14,137 nt of DNA, taken from the NCBI GenBank assembly GCA_018364485.1, contig JAGZLX010000043.1:1-14137 (forward strand), written 5' to 3'. This document shows positions 1 to 8,038 of this stretch, one piece after another. The notes under the pieces are model-generated. The model made no database searches and was not told where the DNA came from. It saw only the letters and a program-made list of their open reading frames with translations. Position numbers and translations under genes: made by a program. Position 1 is the first letter of the stretch. Every line of letters begins with the position of its first letter. The stretch is from Granulicatella adiacens (GTDB taxonomy: Bacteria; Bacillota; Bacilli; Lactobacillales; Aerococcaceae).

Positions 1-379
1 TGTTTTATTTTTAATTTTATTATTTACATTAAGAGAAAGAATTCATGAGTTCGGGATTTTGATGTCGGTCGGAATTTCAAGAAAAGAAATTATCGCGCAA
101 ATCTTATTAGAACTCTACACGGTTGCGGCAACGAGCTCCATCTTCGCTCTTATGTTGGGAAGCTTTGTAGCCAAACAATTTTACACGGGGCTCTTAACCT
201 CGGATGAAATTCCCCCTCAAGTGAGATCATTGTTTGAATCGAGCTTGCCGGAGTTCAGTCTGATGCAAGGACTGCTAACGATTGGAGTCGTACTAATCAT
301 TATTGCATTGGCCGTTCTATTTAGTACCGCAGTCATCTTAATGAAGAAACCGAAGAAAATTTTAAGTCAAATGAACTAA
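1..379 (+). CDS. ABC transporter permease, FtsX family, C-terminal part (Vex1-like)
   Basis: This is the 3' end of a gene that begins before the window. The open frame runs from base 2 without a start, so only the last 125 residues are visible. They show the end of one hydrophobic segment, the cytoplasmic motif RERIHEFGILMSVGISRKEI typical of FtsX/MacB-type permeases, a membrane segment (about ILLELYTVAATSSIFALML), a short external loop, and a last membrane segment before a basic tail. It would pair with the ATPase that follows 11 bases after its stop and with the second permease beyond it. The order permease-ATPase-permease-regulator-kinase matches pneumococcal vex1-vex2-vex3-vncR-vncS, so a Vex1 equivalent is the best reading. 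The substrate is unknown. The internal TTG/ATG at 59-64 is not the true start, because the upstream frame already reads as permease. Confidence 0.88.
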   Translation, partial: VLFLILLFTLRERIHEFGILMSVGISRKEIIAQILLELYTVAATSSIFALMLGSFVAKQFYTGLLTSDEIPPQVRSLFESSLPEFSLMQGLLTIGVVLIIIALAVLFSTAVILMKKPKKILSQMN

Positions 380-390
380 GGAGTGTTTTT

Positions 391-1035
391 ATGTCAGTAT
401 TATCATTAGAAACTATTTATTATCGATACGAGGATTCTCAAAAATATGTGTTGAATGATTTGAATGCCACTTTTGAAGAAGGAAAATTCTATGCGGTCGT
501 TGGGAAATCAGGAGCAGGGAAATCGACTTTCTTATCGCTATTAGCAGGATTAGATAGTCCAACGAAAGGAAAAGTGTGTTTCAATGGACAAGATATTGCG
601 CAAGGGTCATACAGTGAACACCGCCGCGACCATATTTGCTTAGTGTTCCAAAACTATAATTTAATCGATTATTTAACACCGCTTGAAAATGTGCGACTCG
701 TAAATGGAAAAGCAACCAAAGATATCCTATTGAAATTAGGATTAGAGGAAGAATTAATTCATCGTAATGTATTGAAGCTATCAGGTGGGCAACAACAACG
801 GGTTGCAATTGCTAGAGCACTTGTTTCAAAGGCGCCAATTATTTTAGCGGATGAACCAACAGGAAACTTGGACGAAGGAACAGCTGCAGAAATTATCGAT
901 ATCTTAAAAATGGCAGCACATGAAAGTGGAAAATGCGTCATCGTAGTGACTCACAGCCCGCAAGTAGCCGGTGCGAGTGATGAAGTGTTGGAATTAGAAG
1001 ACGGAAAACTAAAGAAAGTAAGAGGGGGAAAATAA
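391..1035 (+). CDS. ABC transporter ATP-binding protein (Vex2-like)
   Basis: A 214-residue ATPase that would power the two flanking membrane permeases from the cytoplasmic side. All motifs are present: Walker A GKSGAGKST at residues 38-46, Q-loop Gln87, signature LSGGQQQR at 130-137, Walker B ILADEP with Glu155, D-loop NLD at 159-161 and switch His188. The sequence is of the LolD/MacB/bacitracin-export class, which partners with FtsX-type permeases. AAGGAG at 378-383 overlaps the stop of the upstream permease and lies 7 bases before the ATG, so translation of the two is probably coupled. The length is close to pneumococcal Vex2. The exported or sensed substrate cannot be read from the sequence. 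The class also includes antimicrobial-peptide resistance and lipoprotein-release ATPases. Confidence 0.93.
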   Translation: MSVLSLETIYYRYEDSQKYVLNDLNATFEEGKFYAVVGKSGAGKSTFLSLLAGLDSPTKGKVCFNGQDIAQGSYSEHRRDHICLVFQNYNLIDYLTPLENVRLVNGKATKDILLKLGLEEELIHRNVLKLSGGQQQRVAIARALVSKAPIILADEPTGNLDEGTAAEIIDILKMAAHESGKCVIVVTHSPQVAGASDEVLELEDGKLKKVRGGK

Positions 1036-2412
1036 ATGAATATCCTACAAAATGCTTGGGCATATGTCTCAAGAAAAAAGTTTAAAACCTTAATTATTTT
1101 CCTTATTTTATTCAGTATGGCAACAGTGGCTCTTAGTAGCTTAGCCGTAAAACACGCAACGGATACTGCAGCAAAAGAAACATTTAAGTCGATTAATTCT
1201 TCGTTCTCGATGCAAATCGACCGCAGACATAATCAAGGAACTGCTCGTGGGGGCGGGAACTTGAAAGGAAAAGATATTCAAGCGATTGAAGGAATCGAAG
1301 GCGTTCAAAAGGCAGTGAAGCGAATGGAAGTCGTAGCTGACCTTGTCGATCAAGAATTGATTCCAGCAAAAGGAGTTCGTCTTGACGCCATTCGTCAGCA
1401 ACGTTTCGGGAAAGCTGCTCAAGTAACAGGGATTAATGATTCTAGCATGGATGAACGATTCGCGGCGCAGACTTTCACGCTAACCCAAGGGCGCCATATT
1501 AAGGATGATGATACGAATGTGGCGTTAGTACACGAAGACTTTGCCAAGAAAAATAATTTAAAAGTCGGCGACAAGTTCAAGTTAAAATCAAACATCTATG
1601 ATGCAGATAACGAAAAGCAAGCCAATAACCAAACAGAAGTGACGATTGTTGGTTTGTTCGGTGGTAAAAATAAGGGTGGAGTCACAGCACCTCAAGAATT
1701 ATATGAAAATACGATTTTAACGGACTTAAAGACAAGCGCATTAATGTATGGATATACTGAAGCAAATGCGATTTACCTGGATGCTACGTTCCTTGTAGGT
1801 GGTCAATATGACATCGATAAGGTGATGGAACAAGCGAAGAAATTAGGAATTGACTGGAAGGCCTATACGCTCATTAAGAGTAGCCAAAACTACCCAACGC
1901 TTCAAAAATCAATTAACTTGGTATACGGCTTAACAGACAAACTATTCCTCGGAAGTTTAATCTTCTCTGCGATTATTTTAGTGCTCGTCCTATTCTTATG
2001 GACAAACAGCCGACGTCGAGAAATCGGTGTCCGCTTGGCGCTTGGAATGACGAACAAAACGATTATTGCGCAAATGTTGTGCGAAGTAGGAATGGTCAGC
2101 ATCGCCAGCTTTATCGCTGCAATTCTTGCAGGTGGACCTGTCAGCGAATGGGTTGGAAAACTTATTTTAGGGCAAGTGAATAGCAGCCTTGGAACGCAAC
2201 TGGCGAATGAAGCGAAATCGGCCAACCTTGGTGGTGGAGCAGCAGTGGACGGCTTCAATAAGACATTGACAGAATTATCAGTGACAGTATCCAATATGGA
2301 TAAAGCAACAGTTGTGGGACTGGGACTCGTCGTTGTTGTCATTGCAGTTCTCCTAGGAAGTGCGTTTATTTTACAAAAATCTCCGAAGAGTTTAATGCAA
2401 GATACGGAATAA
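1036..2412 (+). CDS. ABC transporter permease, FtsX/MacB-like (Vex3-like)
   Basis: A 458-residue membrane permease immediately after the ATPase stop, with a GGGGGAAAAT ribosome site inside the end of that gene. The N-terminus has one membrane segment at about residues 15-38. A large external MacB-like domain (about 40-295) follows, then three membrane segments at about 302-323, 346-368 and 425-447. The cytoplasmic stretch RRREIGVRLALGM after the second segment is the FtsX-family coupling region that contacts the ATPase. The loop between the last two segments is unusually long, about 55 residues rich in Gly, Ala, Asn and Ser, and should be outside the cell. Size and position match pneumococcal Vex3 well. 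The role is export or sensing with an unknown ligand. The family-level call is firm; the Vex3 equivalence is inferred from order and length. Confidence 0.9.
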   Translation: MNILQNAWAYVSRKKFKTLIIFLILFSMATVALSSLAVKHATDTAAKETFKSINSSFSMQIDRRHNQGTARGGGNLKGKDIQAIEGIEGVQKAVKRMEVVADLVDQELIPAKGVRLDAIRQQRFGKAAQVTGINDSSMDERFAAQTFTLTQGRHIKDDDTNVALVHEDFAKKNNLKVGDKFKLKSNIYDADNEKQANNQTEVTIVGLFGGKNKGGVTAPQELYENTILTDLKTSALMYGYTEANAIYLDATFLVGGQYDIDKVMEQAKKLGIDWKAYTLIKSSQNYPTLQKSINLVYGLTDKLFLGSLIFSAIILVLVLFLWTNSRRREIGVRLALGMTNKTIIAQMLCEVGMVSIASFIAAILAGGPVSEWVGKLILGQVNSSLGTQLANEAKSANLGGGAAVDGFNKTLTELSVTVSNMDKATVVGLGLVVVVIAVLLGSAFILQKSPKSLMQDTE

Positions 2413-2421
2413 AAATGCAAG

Positions 2422-2454
2422 GGTCTAGTCGCTAGACCGATTGATTGATATAAT
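2422..2454 (+). promoter_or_regulatory. Palindrome plus extended -10 before the vncR-like gene
   Basis: The 55-base gap after the vex3-like gene holds a perfect inverted repeat GGTCTAG-TCG-CTAGACC (2422-2438). Eight bases further is an extended -10, TGATATAAT (2446-2454). There is no good -35; the palindrome sits where one would be. No T-run follows the repeat, so it is not an intrinsic terminator. It could be an operator for an internal promoter driving the regulator and kinase, perhaps autoregulated, or an mRNA hairpin tuning expression below the transporter. Transcription from this -10 would start near 2461, only a few bases before the ribosome binding site. Confidence 0.45.
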
Positions 2455-2475
2455 AGCAAAAAAGAGGTGATGTTT

Positions 2476-3132
2476 TTGAATTTGTTAGTCGTTGAAGACG
2501 AAGGAGCGATTCGCGAAGGTGTTCGTGAATATTTAACAGAGCAAGGCTTTCATGTGTTTGAAGCAGAAGATGGAGTAGAGGCGCTTGAAGTATTTGAAAA
2601 AGAGTCGATTGATTTAATCTTACTCGATATTATGATGCCTCGAAAAAATGGCTTTGAAGTGTTAGAAGAGGTACGTAAAACTAGTAAAGTTCCTATTCTG
2701 ATGCTAACGGCCCTTCATGACGAAGAGACACAAGTGAGAACGTTCGAGCTACTCGTCGATGGATTTATTCAAAAACCATTCTCCCTCGTCGTTTTGCATA
2801 AGCAGATTGAAGCCGTATTGAAGCGTCATTACGGAGAAATGGATGTATGGAACTACGAGAATACGAGTGTGAATTTTACCAGTTTTGAAGCTAGAGTAAA
2901 TGGGCAAATTGTGGAAGTAACTGCAAAAGAACTGGCAATTTTGAAACTACTCGTAGAACATCATGGACAAGTATTGAGTCGTGCTCAAATATTAGATCAC
3001 GTGTGGGCAGAGCATGAAGATCCACCGTTTGACCGTGTTGTGGATGTTTATATCAAGCAATTGCGAAAAAAATTATTGTTGGATTGTATCGTTACTGTTA
3101 AAAATGTCGGATACAAGTTGGAGTTAAGATGA
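2476..3132 (+). CDS. Response regulator, OmpR/PhoB family (VncR-like)
   Basis: A cytoplasmic two-component response regulator of 218 residues. The receiver domain (about 1-115) has the acidic pocket Glu7/Asp8, phospho-acceptor Asp51 in LLDIMMP, Thr78 and Lys100 (QKPF). The winged-helix DNA-binding domain (about 125-218) contains the usual AKELAILKLLVEHHGQVLSR and RVVDVYIKQLRKKL stretches. I chose the TTG at 2476 because AAGAGGTGAT lies 5 bases before it and the product then begins MNLLVVEDE, the normal start of the family. The in-frame GTG 2467 and ATG 2470 overlap this ribosome site. It would be phosphorylated by the kinase encoded next, and its likely target is the adjacent transporter operon. 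The length equals pneumococcal VncR. The receiver reads ELLVDGFI where many homologues have GADDYI. Confidence 0.9.
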   Translation: MNLLVVEDEGAIREGVREYLTEQGFHVFEAEDGVEALEVFEKESIDLILLDIMMPRKNGFEVLEEVRKTSKVPILMLTALHDEETQVRTFELLVDGFIQKPFSLVVLHKQIEAVLKRHYGEMDVWNYENTSVNFTSFEARVNGQIVEVTAKELAILKLLVEHHGQVLSRAQILDHVWAEHEDPPFDRVVDVYIKQLRKKLLLDCIVTVKNVGYKLELR

Positions 3133-4460
3133 GAAAATTAAAACTGTTTCCTAAGATTTTTATTTATACATTGAGCATTCTAGGTACGCTAGTCGCCATC
3201 GCGCATCTGTTTTTATACTTTGCCTTTCCGCACTTTTATTTGCAGGAACGTCAGCAAGAATTAAGCCAAAAAGCAGATGTGTTAGTGGAAAGTTTATCCA
3301 AAGTCGATGAACAGGAGGCGGCGTCTGCCTTGCAACTGTATGCTAAAAATGAGGGGATTACAGCTTACTTAAGAAAAGAATCGAATGGGGAAAACTTGCA
3401 GCTAGGAAGCGAGTTGGCCATTGATGAAAATAGTGATCAGAACTCGGTGATTATTGAGGACAGACAAGTCACTACAAAAGACGGCAAACAAATGCAACTG
3501 CAGGTCGTAACGACAACCGAATCGGTGAAACAGGCAACCAAGGTTACATTCCGTTACTTGCCATTATCGCTCGCCATTTCAATCTTTACAGCAGTGATTT
3601 TCTCGTATATTTATGCTAGAAAATTATCGAAACCTCTAATGCAAATGTCCAGGGTAACCAAGAAGATGATGGAATTGGATAGAGATGCCAGATTTGTAAA
3701 TCCAAGAGCCGATGAAATTGGGCAGATGGAGATGCAAATTAATGAGTTATACGAGCATCTATTATCTGTCATCGATGAACTGGAAGAGAAGAATCAGAAG
3801 ATGATTCAGCTGGAAAAAACAAAGGTGGATTTCTTACGAAGCGCTTCTCACGAGTTGAAGACGCCATTAGCAGGCCTTCGTATTTTATTAGAAAATATGA
3901 GCCTCAATGTTGGTAAATATAAGGACCGTGATAAGTACTTGGAAGAGTCGATTGCAAAAGTCGACCAGATGTCTGTACTCGTTCAGGAAATTCTAGCTCT
4001 GTCTAAATTACAAGAAGAAACTCTAACAAAAGAAGAGATAGCATTAGACAAAGTTCTTCCAGAGTGGAATAGAGAATTCCAGTTATTATTACAAGAAAAA
4101 GGACTAGTGCTTGAAGAAAACATCGAACCATTCACGATTGAAGCGAGCCCAATCGCCTTTAGAAATGTGTGGAATAATCTATTGATGAATGCCATTAAAC
4201 ACTCATCAAAAGAAGGCGTCATTCGAGTGGAATTAAAGGATCAAGGTTTAACGATTGAAAATCCATGTGTTCCACTAACGAAAGAACAAATTGAAACGGC
4301 ATTTTCACTCTTACCATCTTCAAAAGGAACGACTGGCGGAGGAAATGGAGTAGGACTCTATAGTGTTCATAAGTTGCTCGAACGTGAACAAATTGAACAT
4401 CGTTTCTATGCAACAGAAGAAGGCATGTGTTTTGAAATGAATTTTAAAAATAAAGATTAG
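3129..4460 (+). CDS. Sensor histidine kinase (VncS-like)
   Basis: A 443-residue membrane sensor kinase. Its ATG overlaps the stop of the response regulator (ATGA), so the pair is translationally coupled. Features in order: membrane segment about 8-33, extracellular sensor region about 35-138, membrane segment about 142-162, HAMP-like linker about 163-215, a short coiled region, the HisKA dimerisation helix with H-box SASHELKTPL and phospho-acceptor His241, and a C-terminal ATPase domain with N-box NNLLMNAIKH and G2-box GGGNGVGLYSV. The G1-box is degenerate: the DxGxG position reads as a short stretch around TIENPC. The stimulus is unknown. In pneumococcus the related VncS was reported to respond to a peptide encoded upstream of vex1; that region lies outside this window. 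The kinase call is secure and the VncS assignment rests on gene order and size. Confidence 0.9.
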   Translation: MRKLKLFPKIFIYTLSILGTLVAIAHLFLYFAFPHFYLQERQQELSQKADVLVESLSKVDEQEAASALQLYAKNEGITAYLRKESNGENLQLGSELAIDENSDQNSVIIEDRQVTTKDGKQMQLQVVTTTESVKQATKVTFRYLPLSLAISIFTAVIFSYIYARKLSKPLMQMSRVTKKMMELDRDARFVNPRADEIGQMEMQINELYEHLLSVIDELEEKNQKMIQLEKTKVDFLRSASHELKTPLAGLRILLENMSLNVGKYKDRDKYLEESIAKVDQMSVLVQEILALSKLQEETLTKEEIALDKVLPEWNREFQLLLQEKGLVLEENIEPFTIEASPIAFRNVWNNLLMNAIKHSSKEGVIRVELKDQGLTIENPCVPLTKEQIETAFSLLPSSKGTTGGGNGVGLYSVHKLLEREQIEHRFYATEEGMCFEMNFKNKD

Positions 4461-4463
4461 AGA

Positions 4464-4498
4464 AACGGGTTACCGCATGTGGTAACCCGTTCTTTTTT
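4464..4498 (+). terminator. Intrinsic terminator after the vncS-like gene
   Basis: A perfect 11-bp stem, AACGGGTTACC (4464-4474) paired with GGTAACCCGTT (4481-4491), has a 6-base loop and is followed by TTTTTT (4493-4498). It begins 3 bases after the kinase stop and ends the transporter/two-component unit. Confidence 0.93.
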
Positions 4499-4580
4499 GT
4501 TTGGGAGCGATTTGCTACTTTTGGACGAGATTCCAGGAATTAAAAGAAAAAAATGGAGAAATTAGCAAAAAAAATCACAA

Positions 4581-4615
4581 AAAACGCTTACATTTAAAGC
4601 GTTTTCGTGTATAAT
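4581..4615 (+). promoter_or_regulatory. pckA promoter with overlapping dyad and cre-like site
   Basis: A consensus -10 TATAAT (4610-4615) lies 17 bases after a weak -35 CTTACA (4587-4592). A perfect 9-bp inverted repeat, AAAACGCTT (4581-4589) and AAGCGTTTT (4597-4605), with a 7-base spacer covers the -35 and most of the spacer. TTAAAGCGTTTTCG (4594-4607) matches the CcpA operator consensus TGWAARCGYTWNCW at 12 of 14 positions. A repressor bound here would block RNA polymerase, which fits glucose repression of pckA known in Firmicutes. Which protein binds is inferred. Confidence 0.65.
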
Positions 4616-4650
4616 TAAAGTATCAATAAAAAGATAGGAAGGTTGATATT

Positions 4651-6300
4651 ATGGCAACAATTGATCGTTTCGCTACAGACACTATACGCAAGAGCAATCC
4701 GCATCTTTCGCAATTGAAGGCAACTATTGAACCAGCTTTTTATTCGAACAATGCGACTGAAATTCCGACTCTGGCAGAGGCGTATGAATTAGCGTCACAT
4801 GCACCTAATACAACAGTGTTAGATGCGTTCGTTGCAAACGCAAAGGATTTAGGGTTACCGGAGGATGCACATATTCTTACGGTTGTTGATGGGAGCGTTG
4901 TAGGACGTACTGCAAAAGCTCGTCGAATTTTGGGAAATAATCCTGCAGAAGATGCAAAGATTATTCCAATCATTCGCGAAGAGATTTATAACAGTTCGTT
5001 CAAACCATTTATTAAAGGTACAGCCGTTGTAGGTCTTGATGAAGACTTTATGGTGAAGGCACATATTACAATGCCTAAAGAACATATTAACAACTTGTAC
5101 TCATGGTTATTGAACTTCCAAATTTTCAATGACCAATATAAGAGACGTTATGATGCGTCTAAACAATATGACGAAAATGATATTTTCATTTTCTTCGACC
5201 CAACTTGGAGACATCCTGATTACCCAGATGGATTAGCATTCTTTGATACAAAACATAACTGTGCTGCAATTTTAGGAATGAGTTATTTTGGGGAAATCAA
5301 AAAAGGAACGTTAACATTAGCATGGGCAACTGCCGCTCGTAATAACTACGTTTCTTGCCACGGTGGTTTGAAGATTTTCCGTAAAGAAGGCGATTCTTAC
5401 GTTGCAAGCTTCTTCGGATTATCTGGATCAGGTAAGTCTACATTAACACACGCTAAACATGATAATAAATACGATATTGAAGTATTACACGACGATGCAT
5501 TTGTGATTTCGGTAGAAGATGGTTCATCTGTAGCTTTAGAACCTTCTTACTTCGACAAAACAAATGACTATCCAGCAGGTCACAGAGAACAAGATTACTT
5601 CGTAACGGTTCAAAACTGTGGTGTGACTCTGGATGAAAACGGCCGTAAAGTTTTAGTAACTGAAGATATTCGTAACGGTAACGGACGTACCATTAAATCT
5701 CGTTATTCAACACCAAACCGTGTCGATAAGATTCAAGAACCAATTCAATCTATTTTCTGGATTATGAAAGATGATGCTCTACCACCATTAGTGAAAATCA
5801 CAGACCCACGTTTAGCATCAATTCTAGGATGTACATTAATGACAAAACGTTCGACAGCTGAAAATACAGGAGCTGGGGCAAACTTAGATGCGCTTGTTAT
5901 CGAACCATATGCAAACCCATTCCGTGTATATCCATTAGTAGAAGACTACGAAAAATTCAAAGCCTTATTTGATAAAGGAGTTGATTGCTACATCATCAAT
6001 ACTGGAGACTACTTAGGCAAGAAAGTGACTAAAGAAGTTTCTCTTGGCGTCATCGAAACTGTAGTCGATGGTAAAGCACACTTCGAATTATTCGGTGGCC
6101 TTCCTGGAATGGAATACTTACCAGTGGAAGGATATGAAGTGCCTGACATGAATGGCGAATACGCTGAATTAATTCGTGATCGTATGCAATTCCGTCTAGA
6201 CTACTTGAAAGCATTTAACGATGCAAATCCAGAACATCAAATTCCTCAAGATGCCCTTGAAAGCATCAAGACAATCGAACGCTTTATCGACGTATTATAG
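4651..6300 (+). CDS. pckA: Phosphoenolpyruvate carboxykinase (ATP)
   Basis: A 549-residue cytoplasmic enzyme that interconverts oxaloacetate plus ATP with PEP, CO2 and ADP. The nucleotide-binding P-loop GLSGSGKST is at residues 256-264 and the metal-binding kinase-2 motif HDD at 280-282. Arg86 in the GRTAKAR stretch and His237 in SCHGG fall where the ATP-type family has its substrate Arg and metal-binding His. SRYSTPNR should supply a further phosphate-contacting Arg. The sequence is clearly diverged from the enterobacterial enzyme; the family call rests on these motifs and the length. AGGAAGG (4636-4642) sets the ATG start. It is first in an operon with oxaloacetate decarboxylase genes and lies under a cre-like promoter. 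Because a decarboxylase for its product follows, it may run toward oxaloacetate with ATP formation, but direction cannot be read from sequence. Confidence 0.92.
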   Translation: MATIDRFATDTIRKSNPHLSQLKATIEPAFYSNNATEIPTLAEAYELASHAPNTTVLDAFVANAKDLGLPEDAHILTVVDGSVVGRTAKARRILGNNPAEDAKIIPIIREEIYNSSFKPFIKGTAVVGLDEDFMVKAHITMPKEHINNLYSWLLNFQIFNDQYKRRYDASKQYDENDIFIFFDPTWRHPDYPDGLAFFDTKHNCAAILGMSYFGEIKKGTLTLAWATAARNNYVSCHGGLKIFRKEGDSYVASFFGLSGSGKSTLTHAKHDNKYDIEVLHDDAFVISVEDGSSVALEPSYFDKTNDYPAGHREQDYFVTVQNCGVTLDENGRKVLVTEDIRNGNGRTIKSRYSTPNRVDKIQEPIQSIFWIMKDDALPPLVKITDPRLASILGCTLMTKRSTAENTGAGANLDALVIEPYANPFRVYPLVEDYEKFKALFDKGVDCYIINTGDYLGKKVTKEVSLGVIETVVDGKAHFELFGGLPGMEYLPVEGYEVPDMNGEYAELIRDRMQFRLDYLKAFNDANPEHQIPQDALESIKTIERFIDVL

Positions 6301-6318
6301 TGGAAGGAGTGTTCGGTG

Positions 6319-7710
6319 ATGACTAGAAAAATAGGAATTACAGATACAATCTTACGGGATGCCCATCAATCTTTGATGGCAACCCGTATGCGAATTGAAG
6401 ATATGCTCCCTGTTTTAGATCAATTAGATGAAGCAGGATTTGCTTCTTTAGAATGTTGGGGTGGAGCAACGTTTGATGCATGTATTCGTTTCTTAGACGA
6501 AGACCCATGGGACAGACTTCGCACCTTGAAAAAACATTTAAAGAAAACACCGTTGCAAATGTTATTACGCGGACAAAATATTTTAGGATATCGTCACTAT
6601 GCCGATGATGTTGTCGAAAAATTTGTCGAAAAATCAGCAGAAAACGGGATTGATATTTTCAGAATTTTCGATGCGTTAAATGACGTTCGTAACTTGGAAG
6701 CTTCACTAAACGCCGTGAAGAAAACAGGTAAAGAAGCACAAATGACAATTTGCTACACGATTAGTGATGCGCATACGATTGACTATTACAAAGAACTAGC
6801 AGCAAAAATGCAAGAAATGGGTGCCGATTCTATCTGTGTGAAAGACATGGCCGGAATTTTAACACCAGCTCGTGGTATTGAGCTCGTTCGCGCATTAAAA
6901 GAAGTGATTACAGTTCCAATCGTTGTGCATACACACTGCACAAGCGGTATTGCGCAACTAACATACCAAGCAGTCATTGAAGCTGGTGCAGACCGCATCG
7001 ACACAGCCCTTTCACCACTTAGTGAAGGGACAAGCCAACCACCTACGGAATCATTAGTCATCGCTCTTCGCGAATTAGGCTATGATATTTCAGTTGATTT
7101 GGCAAAATTAGAACCTATTGCAGACCACTTCCGAGTAATTAAAGATAAATACATTAAAGATGGAACATTAAATCCAAAAATGTTAACTCCAGACCCACGT
7201 GCGCTTTTATATCAAGTGCCTGGTGGAATGTTATCGAATATGTATTCTCAATTAACTCAAGCGGGTGCAACTGATAAATACGAAGAAGTATTAAAAGAAG
7301 TGCCTAAAGTAAGAGCAGACCTTGGATATCCACCGCTCGTAACTCCAATGAGTCAAATGGTGGGAACACAAGCAACGATGAACGTTCTTACAGGCCAGCG
7401 CTACAAAGTGGTTTCAAACGAAGTGAAATCTTACTTACTTGGTTCTTATGGACAATCACCAGTACCAATTCAAGAAAGCTTCAGAAGAAGCATCATTGGT
7501 GACCAAGAAGTCATCAGCGATCGACCAGCAAACCACTTGCCACCAGAATTCGAAACACTCAAAGCAGAACTTGGAGATTTAGCAAGAAGTGACGAAGATG
7601 TCTTAACTTACGCACTCTTCCCTAAAGTCGGCAAAGAATTCTTGCTCAAGAAGAATGGACAATGGCAAAAACCATCTGAAATCGTGAAGATTTTTGCGAC
7701 TGTAAAGTGA
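6319..7710 (+). CDS. oadA: Oxaloacetate decarboxylase alpha subunit, carboxyltransferase domain only
   Basis: A 463-residue carboxyltransferase that moves the carboxyl group of oxaloacetate to biotin on a carrier protein, leaving pyruvate. The TIM-barrel active site is intact: DTILRDAHQS with metal-binding Asp14, Lys175 in VKDMAG, and His204/His206 in VHTHC. These match Klebsiella OadA Asp17, Lys178, His207 and His209 with a constant offset of three. Klebsiella OadA carries its own C-terminal biotin domain; this protein stops before one, and the carrier is the separate gene at 8039. AAGGAG (6304-6309) serves either the ATG at 6319 (9-base spacing) or the in-frame GTG at 6316 (6 bases); I chose ATG. 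It lies 18 bases after pckA, in the same operon. A pyruvate carboxylase or methylmalonyl-CoA subunit is less likely because an OadB follows. Confidence 0.92.
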   Translation: MTRKIGITDTILRDAHQSLMATRMRIEDMLPVLDQLDEAGFASLECWGGATFDACIRFLDEDPWDRLRTLKKHLKKTPLQMLLRGQNILGYRHYADDVVEKFVEKSAENGIDIFRIFDALNDVRNLEASLNAVKKTGKEAQMTICYTISDAHTIDYYKELAAKMQEMGADSICVKDMAGILTPARGIELVRALKEVITVPIVVHTHCTSGIAQLTYQAVIEAGADRIDTALSPLSEGTSQPPTESLVIALRELGYDISVDLAKLEPIADHFRVIKDKYIKDGTLNPKMLTPDPRALLYQVPGGMLSNMYSQLTQAGATDKYEEVLKEVPKVRADLGYPPLVTPMSQMVGTQATMNVLTGQRYKVVSNEVKSYLLGSYGQSPVPIQESFRRSIIGDQEVISDRPANHLPPEFETLKAELGDLARSDEDVLTYALFPKVGKEFLLKKNGQWQKPSEIVKIFATVK

Positions 7711-7720
7711 GGAGAGAGTT

Positions 7721-8038
7721 ATGCAACTAAGTTTATTAGAAATCCTATGGATCACAATCGTTTCAATGGGAATTGTGTTTGTGATGTTGACGATTCTAAT
7801 GTTCCTCATGCAAGGAAGCTCTAAAGTTATCCAAATCCTGGAAGCAAAGAGCCATCCAACAGCTGGAGTTGTAGGAAAACCAGTTGAGGTGAAACCTGAA
7901 GCTCCAACAAATGATGGAACACTATTTGAAACGAATAAACTTGCTCGAGTTGCCGCACTGGTCGCTTTAACACAAGCGAGTGCGGATGTTCCGGACAAGC
8001 ACTTTGAAATTGTATCGATTGAAAAGAAGGTGGACTAA
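7721..8038 (+). CDS. Sodium-pump decarboxylase gamma-like small membrane subunit
   Basis: A 105-residue protein with one membrane segment near the N-terminus (about residues 8-31), a linker rich in Pro, Val and Glu, and a C-terminal patch ARVAALVALTQAS like the VAAI/VAAL segment of OadG/GcdD-type subunits. In the family this subunit holds the carboxyltransferase and membrane beta subunit together. AGGAG at 7710-7714 overlaps the oadA stop, 6 bases before the ATG, and the stop at 8036-8038 abuts the ATG of the carrier gene. Small subunits of this type are poorly conserved, so the assignment leans on size, topology and operon position. Confidence 0.78.
   Translation: MQLSLLEILWITIVSMGIVFVMLTILMFLMQGSSKVIQILEAKSHPTAGVVGKPVEVKPEAPTNDGTLFETNKLARVAALVALTQASADVPDKHFEIVSIEKKVD

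Noticed and set aside
4521..4549. TTGGAC as an alternative -35 upstream of pckA
   Set aside because: No acceptable -10 follows at 16-18 bases; the TATAAT at 4610 is far better.
6610..6634. Short direct repeat TGTCGAAAAAT in oadA
   Set aside because: It encodes a repeated Val-Glu-Lys in a helix of an intact protein; codon reuse explains it.
7603..7998. 131-codon minus-strand frame over the oadA end and the gamma-like gene
   Set aside because: It is antisense to two well-supported genes and lies across their junction; the composition is a mirror of them.
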